Positions 19,990 through 31,180 of a stretch of 47,200 nucleotides of DNA are shown here, piece after piece. Numbering within the stretch: the stretch's first letter is position 1; each line of letters starts with the position of its first letter. The position numbers and the translations under genes were made by a program. Below the pieces are notes generated by a model. That model was not told the origin of the DNA. It did no database searches and saw only the letters and a list, made by a program, of their open reading frames with translations. This DNA is from Tubulanus polymorphus (Eukaryota > Nemertea > Palaeonemertea > Tubulaniformes > Tubulanidae), in assembly GCF_964204645.1 (NCBI RefSeq), contig NC_134026.1:15280450-15327649 (forward strand). The letters run 5' to 3'.

Positions 19990-20490
19990 AAAGTATGGGG
20001 GGGGGGGTGATGATCTCACTCAATTGGTCCGGCGCGATCGGTAATCAGGTGAACTGTAAAAGCGTTCAGTGCCTGTTTTACTTATCGTCACGTAAAAGTA
20101 TTGCATTTCAATGCATATTCATTGCAACACAGCGATTTTGTATGTACATTTGTACTACGATAAGTGTGTATGTATTTTATCGATCGGTTGCAGACACGCA
20201 CGCACAGCAACAGTAGTAACGTATATAGGTCTACTTACTGTTGCTGCGTGTGTGTGGCGAACGCCTTCGGATATTATACACTACTTGGTGATGATTTTTA
20301 GTGAGCATTCATCGGCGCATTTTTACTGCAATAATTCAGGGCTCGACCCGTAATGCATGAGATGCTGAATGTCATCAAATGAGGATCTACCACATTGGAA
20401 CTAGCCATTACCTTCCAAAATATAATAGTCGTTCATGGGTTCGAGATCGCTCTAAGTGCTCGGAAAACGTATTTAATTTCTAAAATTTTC
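19990..20490. repeat. Dispersed repeat R, copy 1
   Basis: It pairs in direct orientation with 28085-28420: ggtccggcgcgat, gttcag.gcct.ttttac, tatcgtcac, gtatataggtc, ttactgttgc, gcgaa.gc.ttc and gtgagcattcatcggcgcat, then gtgctcggaaaacg. Copy 1 is longer, with two extra segments (around 20100-20160 and 20330-20450). A g-run (9-10 g) opens it. No coding content. Confidence 0.65.
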
Positions 20491-21329
20491 TTGGGGGAAT
20501 TTTCCCAAACCCCCCGAAATAGCTTCGCTCCTTCGGCGCTCGCTAGTGCAGACAGCTACGCCGTCAGCTGGTTCGCGTATGTCACTCAAGAAAAATAACC
20601 CGCGGATGTTACAGGTCGGCGTTCTCATCCCTGTCTCTTGCCGCGTTGTCTTCGTTCCAGAAGACCAATCCTTCCTAAAAAAATTCGCCAAGTATCCTTA
20701 TAGGCCCACATTACTTTCACAATGCTGAACATTTCCAGTTAAACACTGTGATGCGGCTTTCAAGTTAGAATGTAAGACTGAAAACCAGTTTGGAACAGCA
20801 GACTGACTGGCTAAGTGCCAATTACATTGAAAATTATACTCTGAAACATCACCATTTCATCTGATTATCTAAAAGTTTTCAATTTAATGCACCTCATTAA
20901 TATGCACACAAATATAGTACAGATTACGGAGCCCCACTTTTTCCAAGAAAAGCCGATACATGCCCTGTAATCTGTGTAAAGATCAATTTTTAGGCCAGCC
21001 ATAGGCTGAGCCTATTACTATATAAATGTAGGGAATTTAAATGACATGGTTTCCAGAGTAAAGGCTCTTTTACTGTGCAACTGAGCATACATTCATACAA
21101 ATCATTCATTAGAGCATTATCCATTCTCCAAACTCTATGTAGCTGAATTTTGAAGGAGAGCCTCGTTAAAATTTATATGAGTTTTTTCGCGAATATCTGA
21201 TCGCAAAAACATTGGTTTCGAAATGCCAATCAGAATGCTAAGACTCCTCTATGATTGGCTTAGCCGCAGAAATTAGCAGGTGTTCACCTGAACCCGCAGT
21301 ATCGTCTACTGTTTTACTTCCGGGTTTTA
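20491..21329. other. Intron sequence, nothing recognised
   Basis: It opens with a c-rich/g-rich stretch (gggggaattttcccaaaccc) and a tcgctccttcggcgctcgc segment resembling 26860-26900 weakly. Otherwise unremarkable AT-rich DNA. Confidence 0.4.
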
Positions 21330-21885
21330 TTTTCAGATCTAAAATTTAATTTCAAGATTCATTTCTGTGAAAGCTTTAGTTGATTTGGTTTTTGGAGGAA
21401 TATTTTTATCAGCACCACAGAAAATATCATAGACCATTGGGCAAAGTCCGGGGAAAATTGCTTTTTCTTAAATCGGATAGATAACCTTGATATGCTAATT
21501 TGCCATGTGCTCGAACTGCAAATGCAATCAAATATTATTCTCTAAAAAAATATCAAATCCAATTCAATTTTACTTCATTGAACAAATAAAAACATCTAAT
21601 CCAATTCCATTTTGTTTTATTAAGCAAATTTTAGAAAATTCAATTCTATTCCGCATTAAAATCAATGAGACCAAGGGAAAAGATTTATCTGAGGTATTTG
21701 TTCCTGCCAGATCCAGGCGCTGTCTGTGCTACTTTTGTATTTTACGATTGTATTGTGTAAATTATTAGGTATTGACTGAGCTGGGAGTGTATTTTGACAA
21801 ATTTAACGCACAGAATGCATCATCAATTGCCATTTTATGAAAAACTGACAGGCTGGCCATAGTGCCCCTTTGGGCTCTTGTAAAC
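21330..21885 (+). repeat. Dispersed repeat S, copy 1
   Basis: The longest copy of a family with further members at 22130-22470, 34970-35130, 44850-45150 and, inverted, 27940-28075. Shared blocks are tcaagattcatttctgtga, gttgatttggtttttggagg, caaatccaattcaatttta, aaagatt.atctgaggtattt, ctgtctgtgctact and gacaggctggcca, ending near gggctcttg. Confidence 0.7.
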
Positions 21886-22129
21886 TCACTGCCGAAGTCA
21901 GGTACGCAGTGCCAAATTTAGGGAATGCAGTGCAGGTCAAATTTTTTTTAAATCGCTCAATTTCGTTGAATCCTCACCTTTTTAAAAGCTTAGCCCTGAG
22001 TAACAATATTTAGACATTAAACTCATGTTAATGACTCTATGTGAACTGGTCATCCAGTAAGTTATTATTTATCGTGATTTGCATATAATTCAGATAGAAA
22101 ATTGCCGTAAAAATTGTCTTGATATAACC

Positions 22130-22470
22130 ATTTACTCAAAATACAAATTCAATCAAATTTTATTCTGCAAAAAATATCAAATCCAATTCAATTTACGCAA
22201 ATTAAACATCGAATCCATTCAATTTTGTCTTATCGCGCAAATTTAAGAAAATTCATTTCTATTCCGCATTCAAATCGATAAGACCAAGGGAAAGATTAAT
22301 CTGAGGTATTTGTTCCCGCCTGCTCCAGTCGCTGTCTGTGCTACTTATGGAAAGACTCTGAGCTGGGCCCAGTGAATTTTGACAAATATAACCCACAGAA
22401 TGCATAATTTGCCATATTTATGAAAAGCTGACAGGCTGGCCATTAGTGCCCCTTGGGGCTCTTGTTTAGG
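22130..22470 (+). repeat. Dispersed repeat S, copy 2
   Basis: It lies in the same orientation as copy 1 some 250 bases downstream and covers the second half of the unit, ending gacaggctggccattagtgc and ccccttggggctcttg. Confidence 0.7.
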
Positions 22471-23208
22471 ATTTAGGTAATTACATGTTTATTGGCTCGC
22501 ATTATCTTGAAAATGTGGTTTCAAAATGCGGAAATTTATTTCCTTGTTCCGCGATTTACTGATGATAGCATCAAACTTTTAGAGATGAGTCTGATATTAA
22601 CACTACTGGAGTACTTGTCTTATCATCATAAATTAAAGTCATTATTGACGTTCGCATGAGCGATGCGTTTTAGAGTCTGATTTCTTGTATTAGTTTGTTA
22701 ATTACGGCACAGTGATGAGCGTTCGCGCTGAAATCAGGCGTGTACAGTCACGTAGGCAATATCACCTTATACTCTCGTGTTCACTGCGTGTATGTATCAG
22801 TTTTAGAGTACGCGCTATGGTGTATATTGTGCGTAACAAGGATTTGTCAGAGTGAAGATGTAAGCTACTTAAAGCAATCCTATCCCGAAATTATAAAAAC
22901 CATTTCGATCACCAAAATTTGTTTTGTCAGTAATCGGCACTGGCCTCAAATTTGCAGAACTTGGGAGCTTCTGTCCTGATTGGTCCATATTATAATGAAA
23001 AACCTCCGATGAAACCCAGGCTCCAACCAAGTTTGTACCGTATCTTAAGGGGCCACTCATGGTTTGAGTTGTTTTACATCATTCAAGGGATGTATTAGAA
23101 TTATGAACATTTTCTCAGACAAGAGGCCCATAATCAATTTTTCAATGATTTCATTCATGTTAAAAGTCAGTTATCATTAAAAGTTTACACTGACCAAAAT
23201 TGAGTCCT
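22471..23208. other. Intron sequence, nothing recognised
   Basis: No open frame, repeat partner or structured element stands out by eye. Confidence 0.45.
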
Positions 23209-24440
23209 TTTTCATGGGCTTGCATGCTTGCAAGCCCATATTGCTATCACACGGATTGATAACTTGCTTGGGGAGTCGATAACTTTCGTTGGAATTTTTC
23301 TTTGGCTCTGATATTTACACACATTTAATGCAGTAATAAAATCTAGGTTCCTTTCGTATATTGGCTATATCGGTTGTGGCTCGATGGGGTTTCAAGTGGT
23401 GGCTTGTGAATACGTCCGACAAATAACAAACTCCGGATATCAAATTGATGTTTCTTTATTCAACGGATTTTGGACGATTCAAATCTGTAAACAGATAATA
23501 CAAACTTATTATATCTGAGCTATTTCTAGATTGCGCAATACAAAATAAACCTTTATCTTGCATCATAATATTTCGCCTTAATTTAATGGAATTACTTCTC
23601 TATTTCACTGATTTATGTTATACTCTTATACTACGGAATATTCTCTTATGTTATTACACCATAATCTACTAAATTAACACTGCAAATAGTATAAAATACT
23701 CACTGAGTATGCCAGTAATTTAATATTTCCCCATCAACCATGTTGCAATATCTTCACGTGATTTCCGAATTATAAAACTAGTACATGAAACGTTGACAGC
23801 TTTCTGAAACCTCTGAGAACACAAAATGAAAACTCAAAACCCGAAAAGTTACCGATTCAGGTTGTCGTTTTCATTGTTTTATGATTTTGTTTAATCGTTT
23901 TTGTTATTTCAGCAGCGCATACCAACCTTGGTTGAGCGTGCGTGATCAGTCTTGAAATTGGTATTCATGCGCGGCATAGTGCATATTCAATTCATTCTTT
24001 ATTGACACAATAAAACATTTACTTTCATGTTTTAAAAAAATTCTTTTAATTTTCTTTTTTTTCATTGGGGACTTGCGTTAGCGGCCATTTAAAAAATCTC
24101 TGTATGAACATTTATATTTTTTAGTTTAAATATCTGAAACTTAAAACCCGCTTTTCTGTAAAATAAATTCTGAATTGAATTGAAGACTGGTTCCCTGTCT
24201 CTTCAAAGAGCGAGGGGGCGGTAGTCTATGGTGGCAATAAACTAGGAGTAAACTTTATCGGATGATCGTTGTGGATTGTCGTTTGAATGAGATGCAACTT
24301 ATTCTTGCTTTATGTCTTTATTATTTTAAAAAGAAAAATCGTGGCTCCTATCTATTTTTGTGTTTGCTTCTCTTCACTTGAAGTCACTTGAGTTAGTCAC
24401 GTTTTTTCTTCAGCTGTAAATTTTCTATGCAAAATTATTT
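23209..24440. repeat. Dispersed repeat T, copy 1, with an inserted segment
   Basis: 23209-23378 and about 23866-24440 match 43160-43925 in order and orientation (catgggcttgcatgcttgca, agcccatattgctatcacac, gcataccaaccttggttgag, ctgaattgaattgaagac). The 487 bases between, 23379-23865, are absent from copy 2 and are flanked by GGTTGT on both sides. A minus-oriented LINE-like tail (caattcattctttattgaca) lies at 23990-24010. Confidence 0.7.
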
Positions 24441-24757
24441 CAACACAATCCGATACGTAATCTAGCAATTATCAACATGATGATAGATTCCGTTAAGACA
24501 CTACAATATTCAAAAAACAACTATCCAAAAGCTTGCACTAACTTGGTCCACGTCTACAATGAAACCATTCCGATTCCCAGTCCCCGTGTGTAACATTTCA
24601 TGTACGATGTATGACAACACCGATCTCTTAGCTCTTTAAGTGATCAGTTCAAAGTTCGATTAATTCTACTACAGAAATACAAAACCACCAAGCAAGCTTT
24701 CAGTACAACCATGTCAGTAAGCCCATTTTTAGAATTTCTTGTCATATATTTTTGTCC
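24441..24757. other. Intron sequence, nothing recognised
   Basis: No repeat partner or coding content found by eye. Confidence 0.45.
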
Positions 24758-25530
24758 CCTGCGCGGGGTAGGCCGCGAGCGGGGGACTTGGTATTCGCCT
24801 CCGTCCGTCCGTCCGTCCGTCCGTCCGTCCGCATGAGCTTGTGAACGCGATTCAAGAAGAACCGTTGATCGCAGGACTATGATATTACACAGTATGGTTA
24901 CCGCTAGGGAGAGGATGTGCCCTATTGATTTTGGGGTCCAAGGACCAGAGGTCAAGGTCACTACAGGTCATTCGTGTAAAACCTTGTGATCATGATTCAA
25001 GAAGAACCGTTGATAGCAGGACCATGATATTACTTAGTATGATTACCCCTAGCGAGAGGATGTGCCCTATTGATTTTGGGGTCCAAGGACCAAAGGTCAA
25101 GGTCACTACAGGTCATGCATGTAAAACCTTTTGAACGTGATTCAAAAAGAACCGTCGATAGCAGGACCATGATATCACGTAGTATGATTACCCCTAGTTA
25201 GAGGATGTGCCCTATTGATTTTGGGGTCCAAGGACCGAAGGTCAGGGTCACTACAGGTCATTCATGTGAAAGCTTATGAACGTCATTCAAGACGAACTAT
25301 TGATAAGAGAACAATGCTATTTCATAGTATGATTACCCCTGGGGAGAGGATGTGCATTAGTGATTTTGGAGTTCTAGGGTCAAAGGTCAAGGTTGGTAGA
25401 TGTCTTTTGCCTAAAACACTGTAAACTCAATTCTTAAATAACCATTCATGGCAGGAAAATGATATTTCATAGTATGGTTATCCCTGGATACACTCATCAT
25501 TTTTCTATACCAAAGATCAGTGTCTTCAGG
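24758..25530 (+). repeat. Microsatellite plus 145-bp tandem array
   Basis: A GC-rich lead (cccctgcgcggggtaggccg) is followed by (tccg)n at 24800-24831, then four full units and a decayed fifth. The landmark gaggatgtgc recurs at 24911, 25056, 25201 and 25346, a constant 145-bp spacing. Units share ttcaagaagaaccgttgat, agcaggaccatgatat, attgattttggggtccaag and gtcaaggtcactacagg. The layout (tccg run, nucleosome-length units) parallels Helentron-like copy B, but the unit sequence is different, so this is a second family. No ends were identified. Confidence 0.82.
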
Positions 25531-26087
25531 GGTCATTAATTCCCTATTGGCAATCGCCAGGGACATAGTTACGTAGTATCAAATTGCCTTGTTTTCTTAT
25601 TTAATTTTCGATGTAATGAATGTTTGCATACCGGTAGCCTACGTGACACATTTTTTGCTTCACACCAGTTTAGCGAGCCACTGGACCATTGGTCCTTTAT
25701 TTTAAATTTGATAGGTGTCGTATTGATTCCGTCTCCTTTTTGTATTATGAACAAAAACCTGGAAATTCAATCGATCTGCTACATCGTGGTGGTGCACAAA
25801 ATCGAATTTGCCCAGACCCGGCGCCGGGCTGATTGACATTAGACTGTAGGATGTTCTTTCAATTAAGCATTTAATTTAATAAAGGTTCACTGTCATAGAC
25901 CGTAAAACTCATAAATTGTGCGTTTACTTGCGCGATGTGTTTCAATTCAATTCAATCAATCGCTGTGTGTAATTTACAGGGCTTTCAAAATAAGCCGGCG
26001 GCCATCGCAACCGACTGTTATCTCGTCTCATATCAATGATAGTATAAAAGCTGTGATCAGTGGCTATATTTAAATGTACTGCAGTCA
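25531..26087. other. Intron sequence, nothing recognised
   Basis: It includes a perfect palindrome cccggcgccggg at 25818-25829 and a caattcaattcaatcaatc run near 25945. Neither supports a feature call on its own. Confidence 0.45.
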
Positions 26088-26230
26088 GTGTGCATCGTGT
26101 GAAAACCTGCCTCAGACACGTGACCTAGTTTAAGTTTCCAGGAAATTGGCTGCCTTTCAAACAACTGCCAATCATTCTAGCGACTGCTGGTGTTTAAGGA
26201 GTAGTGTTTATTCGATGAATTGTTTCATAT
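26088..26230. repeat. Dispersed repeat V, copy 3
   Basis: Third member of the family at 6960-7045 and 10690-10830: gtgcatcgtgtgaaaac, gacctagtttaagttt, ccaggaaa and ctgccaatcattct. Confidence 0.55.
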
Positions 26231-27414
26231 TGAGTACAGATGCACAAGGTCAAAACTTTGTTAGGTTAACTCACAGAGACACTCGTAGAGACAATTAGTT
26301 AGGGTAGCCTAATAGCATTAATGTGTTCTTAAGCTGGCTGTTTAACCAATCAACAGTTACTTATTGCCATTACCGCAGTCACTTACACTAGCAAATCAAT
26401 TGATATTTCTAAAAATGAAAATATGCAATTTCATGTATACACTATTCCTGATTCCTGGCTTTTATCACTTTTATTGTGCTTTTTTAGATAGAGAATCTGA
26501 TTTAAGCATGTCCATAAAATTTTCAATAAATAAGCTTTCGTAACCTCAAGATAACTAAATATAAGATCACTCAATATTGCCGTGAAAAATGCATTTTGTC
26601 AGTGGTCGGGGAAAATTGGATATATGTATCTACATTATTGATTTTTTACCGAGTGTCGCTCGTGTAGTGCTGAAAAATGGCTTTTGCGGCCCGCAATGTG
26701 GCGCCGCCTACATTATTTTCCTACGCAAATGAATAGATGATGAGTATTGGAACTAACAGTCTTTAAAACTTCGGACGATATTGTTTGATTTTCTGAGTGA
26801 AATTTCAATATGAAAGCTACTGAAAAACGATCTGAGACGATGTGAAAAATCAAAATTTTCTGGGGGACGACCCCCCTTATTACTTTGCGACTTCGCGATC
26901 GTGACTGGCAGCTGATGCTGCCATGAACTTCACGCCTACGGCATTCGTTTCTTCTAAGTTATTACTAGATTAAAAATGTTCCCCCTATTCAATGATGGCC
27001 TGTTATCATCCCTGTAATATCAACGCCAATCAGTGCTTGCTGATAGCTTGCCGGTGTATAGGGGGCCTACTTTTTGGAAGATTGCTTGAATGAACCGGAA
27101 CCAAATTTCCTAATTATGTCCTTCGATTTAATAAGAAATTCTGTAAATTCGACCGCCAATCACACAACTATATCTGTACTTTGATTTCTGATTTCAAAAT
27201 CAAACCCCTATTTCGCTCCTGGCAGGTGTGGTGGGTTTATAATAAAAATCAAATGAAATTTACTAGCCAAATAAATAATGGCCAATCCCTATTTTAATAT
27301 CGAAAGAAAGGAAAACAGCGATAGGGTTTGGGGTTGACAATTGTTTTGTTATTCGATTTGTGCCAGTGCACAATAAAAGCTGCGTAATAGGCATTCACTC
27401 TAGATTTCCGCAAA
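26231..27414. other. Intron sequence, weak repeat fragments
   Basis: Mostly unrecognised. The segment 26645-26710 (cgctcgtgtagtgctgaaaa) resembles the arm end and loop of the fold-back MITE at 33372-33871, so it may be an old relative of that element. 26860-26900 holds a c-rich/tcgcgac segment similar to 20500-20550. Confidence 0.35.
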
Positions 27415-27910
27415 ATATGGAGTGAGGATCAGAGTAGGTAAGCTGTCAATGCCTATTGTATATGGAGGTCATCAGCTCTCAAATATGGCCGCACATGAAT
27501 TTCTAGCACGAAACGGCCTGCAATTATGTATTTTCGTGATACTTAGTGTAAGAATTTAGGTAGGTGAAATGTCTACCCCTTATTGAAAATCGAGGTCAAG
27601 TATGGCGGCCAGGGTTGCCATCCATCTTGGATTTCTTTTCAGCACGATGCCTACAATTCTTTATGCATTTATTTTCATGTAATGTGATCTTTGGGGCACC
27701 TAAAATGGGCTTGTCTTTTCATGTAAGGATATATTACCAGAAAATTAACATTATTGTCACATAACCTATACCATCTTAACTATTTCAAAACTTCATTACA
27801 TCGTTTACAACTACATCGTTACAATGTAAATCTTTTTGCAAAACTTTCATTACTGAATCATTCTTCTTCTACTGCTTCATGAAGGTTATAAGGCCTGTGG
27901 GCCCCTTGTT
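27415..27910. repeat. Decayed tandem-unit repeat
   Basis: Two related units (27415-27540 and 27545 onward) share gaatttaggtaggt/gatcagagtaggt, aatg.ctacccctta/ttg and gaggtca...atatggcgg. The block ends ataaggcctgtgggcccctt. A looser match to the same family lies at 41790-41950 (gagccatcttgaattt, atgaaatttggtgtgaggat, tgtccaccccta). Confidence 0.4.
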
Positions 27911-27939
27911 TGGGACATCATAACCCAGAGGGAGATGGC

Positions 27940-28075
27940 AGAACAAATACCTCAGGTTAATTTTTTCCTTCGTCTCATTAATTGATGTAAATTTGTTCAA
28001 TAAAATAAAATTCAATTCAATGTTTTCTTGCAAAATGAACTTTGATTGAATTTGCAGTGATTAATAGTGATGTAA
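27940..28075 (-). repeat. Dispersed repeat S, inverted copy
   Basis: Read on the minus strand it gives the aaattcaatcaaa, attgaattgaattttattt, taatgagacgaagg and acctgaggtatttgttctgc order of the S family. It directly adjoins repeat R copy 2. Confidence 0.55.
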
Positions 28076-28084
28076 AAATAAAGG

Positions 28085-28420
28085 GGGAAGGGGGAAGGGG
28101 ATGATGGTCCCACTCAGCTGGTCCGGCGCGATTGGTTATTGGATGGACTGTAATAGTGTTCAGCGCCTATTTTACCTATCGTCACCTTTCAATGCGCATT
28201 CGGGTATTGCAACACTGATTTTGTATGTATGTATCTTATCGTTCGGTTGTAGATATGCTGGCACGGCAACAAGAGTAATGTATATAGGCCTATTACTGTT
28301 GCCGCGTGCGTATGTGGCGAATGCTTTCACTTCAGATATTATACACTGTAATGATTTTAAGTGAGCATTCATCGGCGCATTGTGTGCTCGGAAAACGCTT
28401 TTGATTTCTAATTTCAATTT
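28085..28420. repeat. Dispersed repeat R, copy 2
   Basis: Shorter partner of 19990-20490, in direct orientation, starting in a gggggaagggg run. It lies about 200 bases upstream of SMC6 exon 4. Confidence 0.65.
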
Positions 28421-28622
28421 TGGGGACTGGTGGAAGAGTGGTCGTGGAGTGATAGCAGACTGTTAAGTGAGGAAGGGTTTGCACCTGCGGCAGACACTAA
28501 GATCTACATTAATTGTTATCTCCCGCCCTGAAAAATTAGTTTGCATGTAGAACACTTTGAATCCCAAACTATTAAGATGTGCCGAATGTTTTTTGGCTTA
28601 AATGCATTCTATGTAATTTTAG

Positions 28623-28769
28623 GAGAAAGTTGATGCTAGTAAACGGAGAAGCAAGGAAATTCAGGATGAATTAAAGAAATTAGCCGATGATGCAAAAAAA
28701 CTGCAACCAATTCATGAACAGACAAAGAAAGAGTTAAATGATGCCAGGAAACGTTATCGTTCTACACAG
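28623..28769 (+). CDS. SMC6: SMC6 exon, coiled-coil arm
   Basis: This exon has 147 nt, 49 codons, phase 0 at both ends. The acceptor is taattttag before 28623 and the donor gtaatt at 28770. The translation begins EKVDASKRRSKEIQDELKKL and stays highly charged with no stop, typical coiled coil. It follows the largest intron of the window (15.9 kb). Position and length agree with the SMC6 arm between the AWA motif and the region before the hinge. Confidence 0.87.
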
Positions 28770-28955
28770 GTAATTGCATACAATACATTGGGTATCAATT
28801 TTGTGATTCAACAATAGTAAATACACAAAAGTACCAGACAGGCCAATTTTTTAGACACCCCGTATTTCACATATACTGCCATCTGTTCAGGTTGCTTCAT
28901 CAATCACAACGTACATTAATATACAGTGACTTTTTTGGATCAACCGTGTTGATCC

Positions 28956-30119
28956 CTGACCTGCCAACTGTTACGATTTTCCCGTAATCGTTACGGATTG
29001 ACATTACAAATTACGATGTTACAATTGGGTGTTCAAAATTACGATTTTAGTTTATTTTCATTACGTTCTACGGAAAATTCTAGCGTATATTCTAACGATA
29101 TTCTTTAAAAATGACGAAAGATGATTTGATTATCGGCACGCCACGCGAGCAGTTTGTGTACACAGACCGCTGGTGTGAGCTGACATACACGCGCCTGGCG
29201 CCGGCTGTCACCGTGGCAACCTATACACTGCGCGAGGGCCTTACTATACAGTACAACACAAAACAGCGCATCTGCTGTAACATATATCAACGTTGCTTGC
29301 AAGCGCGGAATTTTTTGCAAGTACCCGACTGAAGTTATTTCATTTGTCTATCAATTCACTATTCTGGTTATTTATTTGGTCGATGATAAACAAATTAAAT
29401 TATAAAAGATTTGCAAACACGATCTCCCTCCGCCAACCATTCGCATCGGTTCTCGGCTGTAATTAGTGTGACTTTTAATGGCGGCTGCTGACAGAAGTCG
29501 TTAACGAATTCGGCGATGGTTTGATGGATTTAAGCGATGAAGACCCTAATAACAATGAACCAGCGAATAAAAGAAAGAGGCCGACCGGTAAGCAAACGTT
29601 TCGGAGTAGTTACACTGTTAAACTGCGCACGGCGGTATAACTGACATACAGCGTCATTTGGAGACGAAAAAACATAAGACTAACGCAAAAACATGTAAAT
29701 AAGTCGTTTTTTCACTCCAGCTCAAGGCATTGTTTGTCATGAGTATGATCCAAGCGTGAAATTATTAGAGAAAGCTAAGAAGGCTACAGCGGCAGCTTTA
29801 TCGAAACGATAATCGTATTATGCTTATTAATGTTCAATTGTCCGTGAAAGTTGAACAATTTAGATGATAATTTTCAAAAGATGTATTTGCTTATAAATTT
29901 TGCAGCGGTTTTGTCTCAGTTGTTTTTATTTGCCGGGAATCAATTATTACAGTATTAATTGTTCTGACAATCACAATTTGTTTTTTCGTTGATTAATAAA
30001 ATGATTTATATAGTATAACAGTGTTTTAGTATTGTATGCTCGTTACTGAAAAACTTCAAAAATTACTGATAATTTATGAAATTGTTCTGATTTAGTCAGA
30101 CACAAGGTTGGCAGGTCTG
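28956..30119 (+). mobile_element. DNA transposon with CTGACCTGCCAAC termini, carries a spliced ORF
   Basis: The left end ctgacctgccaac and the right end (complement cagacctgccaac) form a 13-bp terminal inverted repeat with one mismatch. Both ends abut a perfect 6-bp direct repeat, tgatcc (28950-28955 and 30120-30125). Length is 1164 bp. The left subterminal part is rich in ttacg motifs (gttacgattttcccgtaatc). No DDE transposase motif was seen, so it is non-autonomous. The terminus type resembles hAT elements, but those usually make 8-bp duplications; superfamily left open. Confidence 0.65.
29524..29812 (+). CDS. Two-exon 51-residue ORF inside the DNA transposon
   Basis: The proposed CDS joins 29524-29587 and 29721-29812. 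Exon 1 reads MDLSDEDPNNNEPANKRKRP and T plus a split codon, then donor gtaagc at 29588. The 133-bp intron has a ctaac branch-like motif, a pyrimidine tract and the acceptor ttcactccag. Exon 2 completes the codon as Ala, then QGIVCHEYDPSVKLLEKAKK and on to a TAA at 29810. Acidic start, basic KRKR (possible nuclear signal), Lys/Ala-rich end. The frame is open upstream to 29479, and an overlapping ATGGCGGCTGCTGAC at 29478 may be the original start, now out of frame. No family recognised. Confidence 0.4.
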
Positions 30120-30127
30120 TGATCCTC

Positions 30128-30650
30128 ATAAAATGGTCCTGCCCTTACAAGGATAGTACATGTACATGTGTACTTTGATTTACACATGTAGATTGAAAGT
30201 ATAAAATTGGCATAGTAATACACGTGTACCAGCTGACTTACACGCAACCAAGTGTTTGGCCAGTTCTATTGAGGATGGAAATCTTTATGTATGTGCGATT
30301 TCCTCCTTCAGCTACCAATGCATGGACGTTGGAGTGGATATAATAGCTTGTTCTAAGCTGATGGCTTTATTGAAGACTGCCCGTTAGCCCTCATGTCTTC
30401 CGAATATCTTTCCTTCGCCTCTAATTGAAACCAGATTTATGTGCTGCAACATCTTGGCACTGAATTTATCCTCTACAGTAAGCCAAGCTCCCACTTTAAA
30501 TTTGGAATGCTTGTGGCATATTGAGCAAAACATCCCTATAAAACAAGAAAGCTAATCATTGTCCACTGTTTGTAGTAAGAAAGTGTATCATTCTCCACTG
30601 GTTGTCGAAAGATCGGCATTAAGGTAGGCCTTGGATGTTTGTGAATGCAA
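30128..30650. other. Intron sequence, nothing recognised
   Basis: No coding, repeat or structural signal found by eye. Confidence 0.45.
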
Positions 30651-31180
30651 ATTTTGACAGACTACATGCATAGATGTCTGCATCTTCTGGAATGGATGGG
30701 CCATGTATATTTTCATCGTTAGAGACCATATAGGCATTGTGTATATTAAAAGTTAGACCTTTATCGAACAACACCCATAGTATCTCTACTGCCATGGATG
30801 TAGTTCCACAACGCTAGAACTGATAATCTAAAAAAAATTCAAAGAATGGAAAATGGAAGGTTTAAGGGCATAAGGGCCCTGTCAGCAAATGGATTTTATC
30901 TGTTTAATTCGCCAATGAAGAGCTGTCCCCATCATTATCCTTGCAGTGGTCGCGGACTGATTTATTTGATAGTAGTCCATAACTAAGCTGCGCTGTTCGT
31001 GGTTTGCACTGACTGGGGGGAGGGTTGGTAGATTATTGTCAGTGCAGGGTTGGAAATAAAAAGTAGGCCGGATTTTATTTCTTGGGAGCACAGTGCGGGT
31101 TAGGGATTTTCTTAAAAAAAATGCCAGTAATGCCTGCATCACATTATCTACACAAACTGCGCTACATGAAGATACTCAAC
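30651..31180. repeat. Dispersed repeat U, copy 2
   Basis: Partner of 7080-7680, strongly diverged. Shared blocks: caacacccatagtatctcta, tagaactgataat, gtggttt.cactgactgggg, gattttctt and ccagtaatgcc. The minus-strand frame at 31142-30882 keeps a PVSANHEQRSL stretch comparable to PVSVNQKPRSL in copy 1, which hints at a once-coding sequence. Confidence 0.5.

Noticed and set aside
24838-25490. CRISPR array
   Set aside because: The 145-bp units are near-identical throughout with no unique spacers, and the context is eukaryotic.
25818-25829. Palindrome cccggcgccggg as a regulatory operator
   Set aside because: A single 12-bp palindrome with no partner or context; it can occur by chance.
27564-27764. 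66-codon ORF as a gene
   Set aside because: It lies in a decayed tandem-unit repeat and has no recognisable domain.
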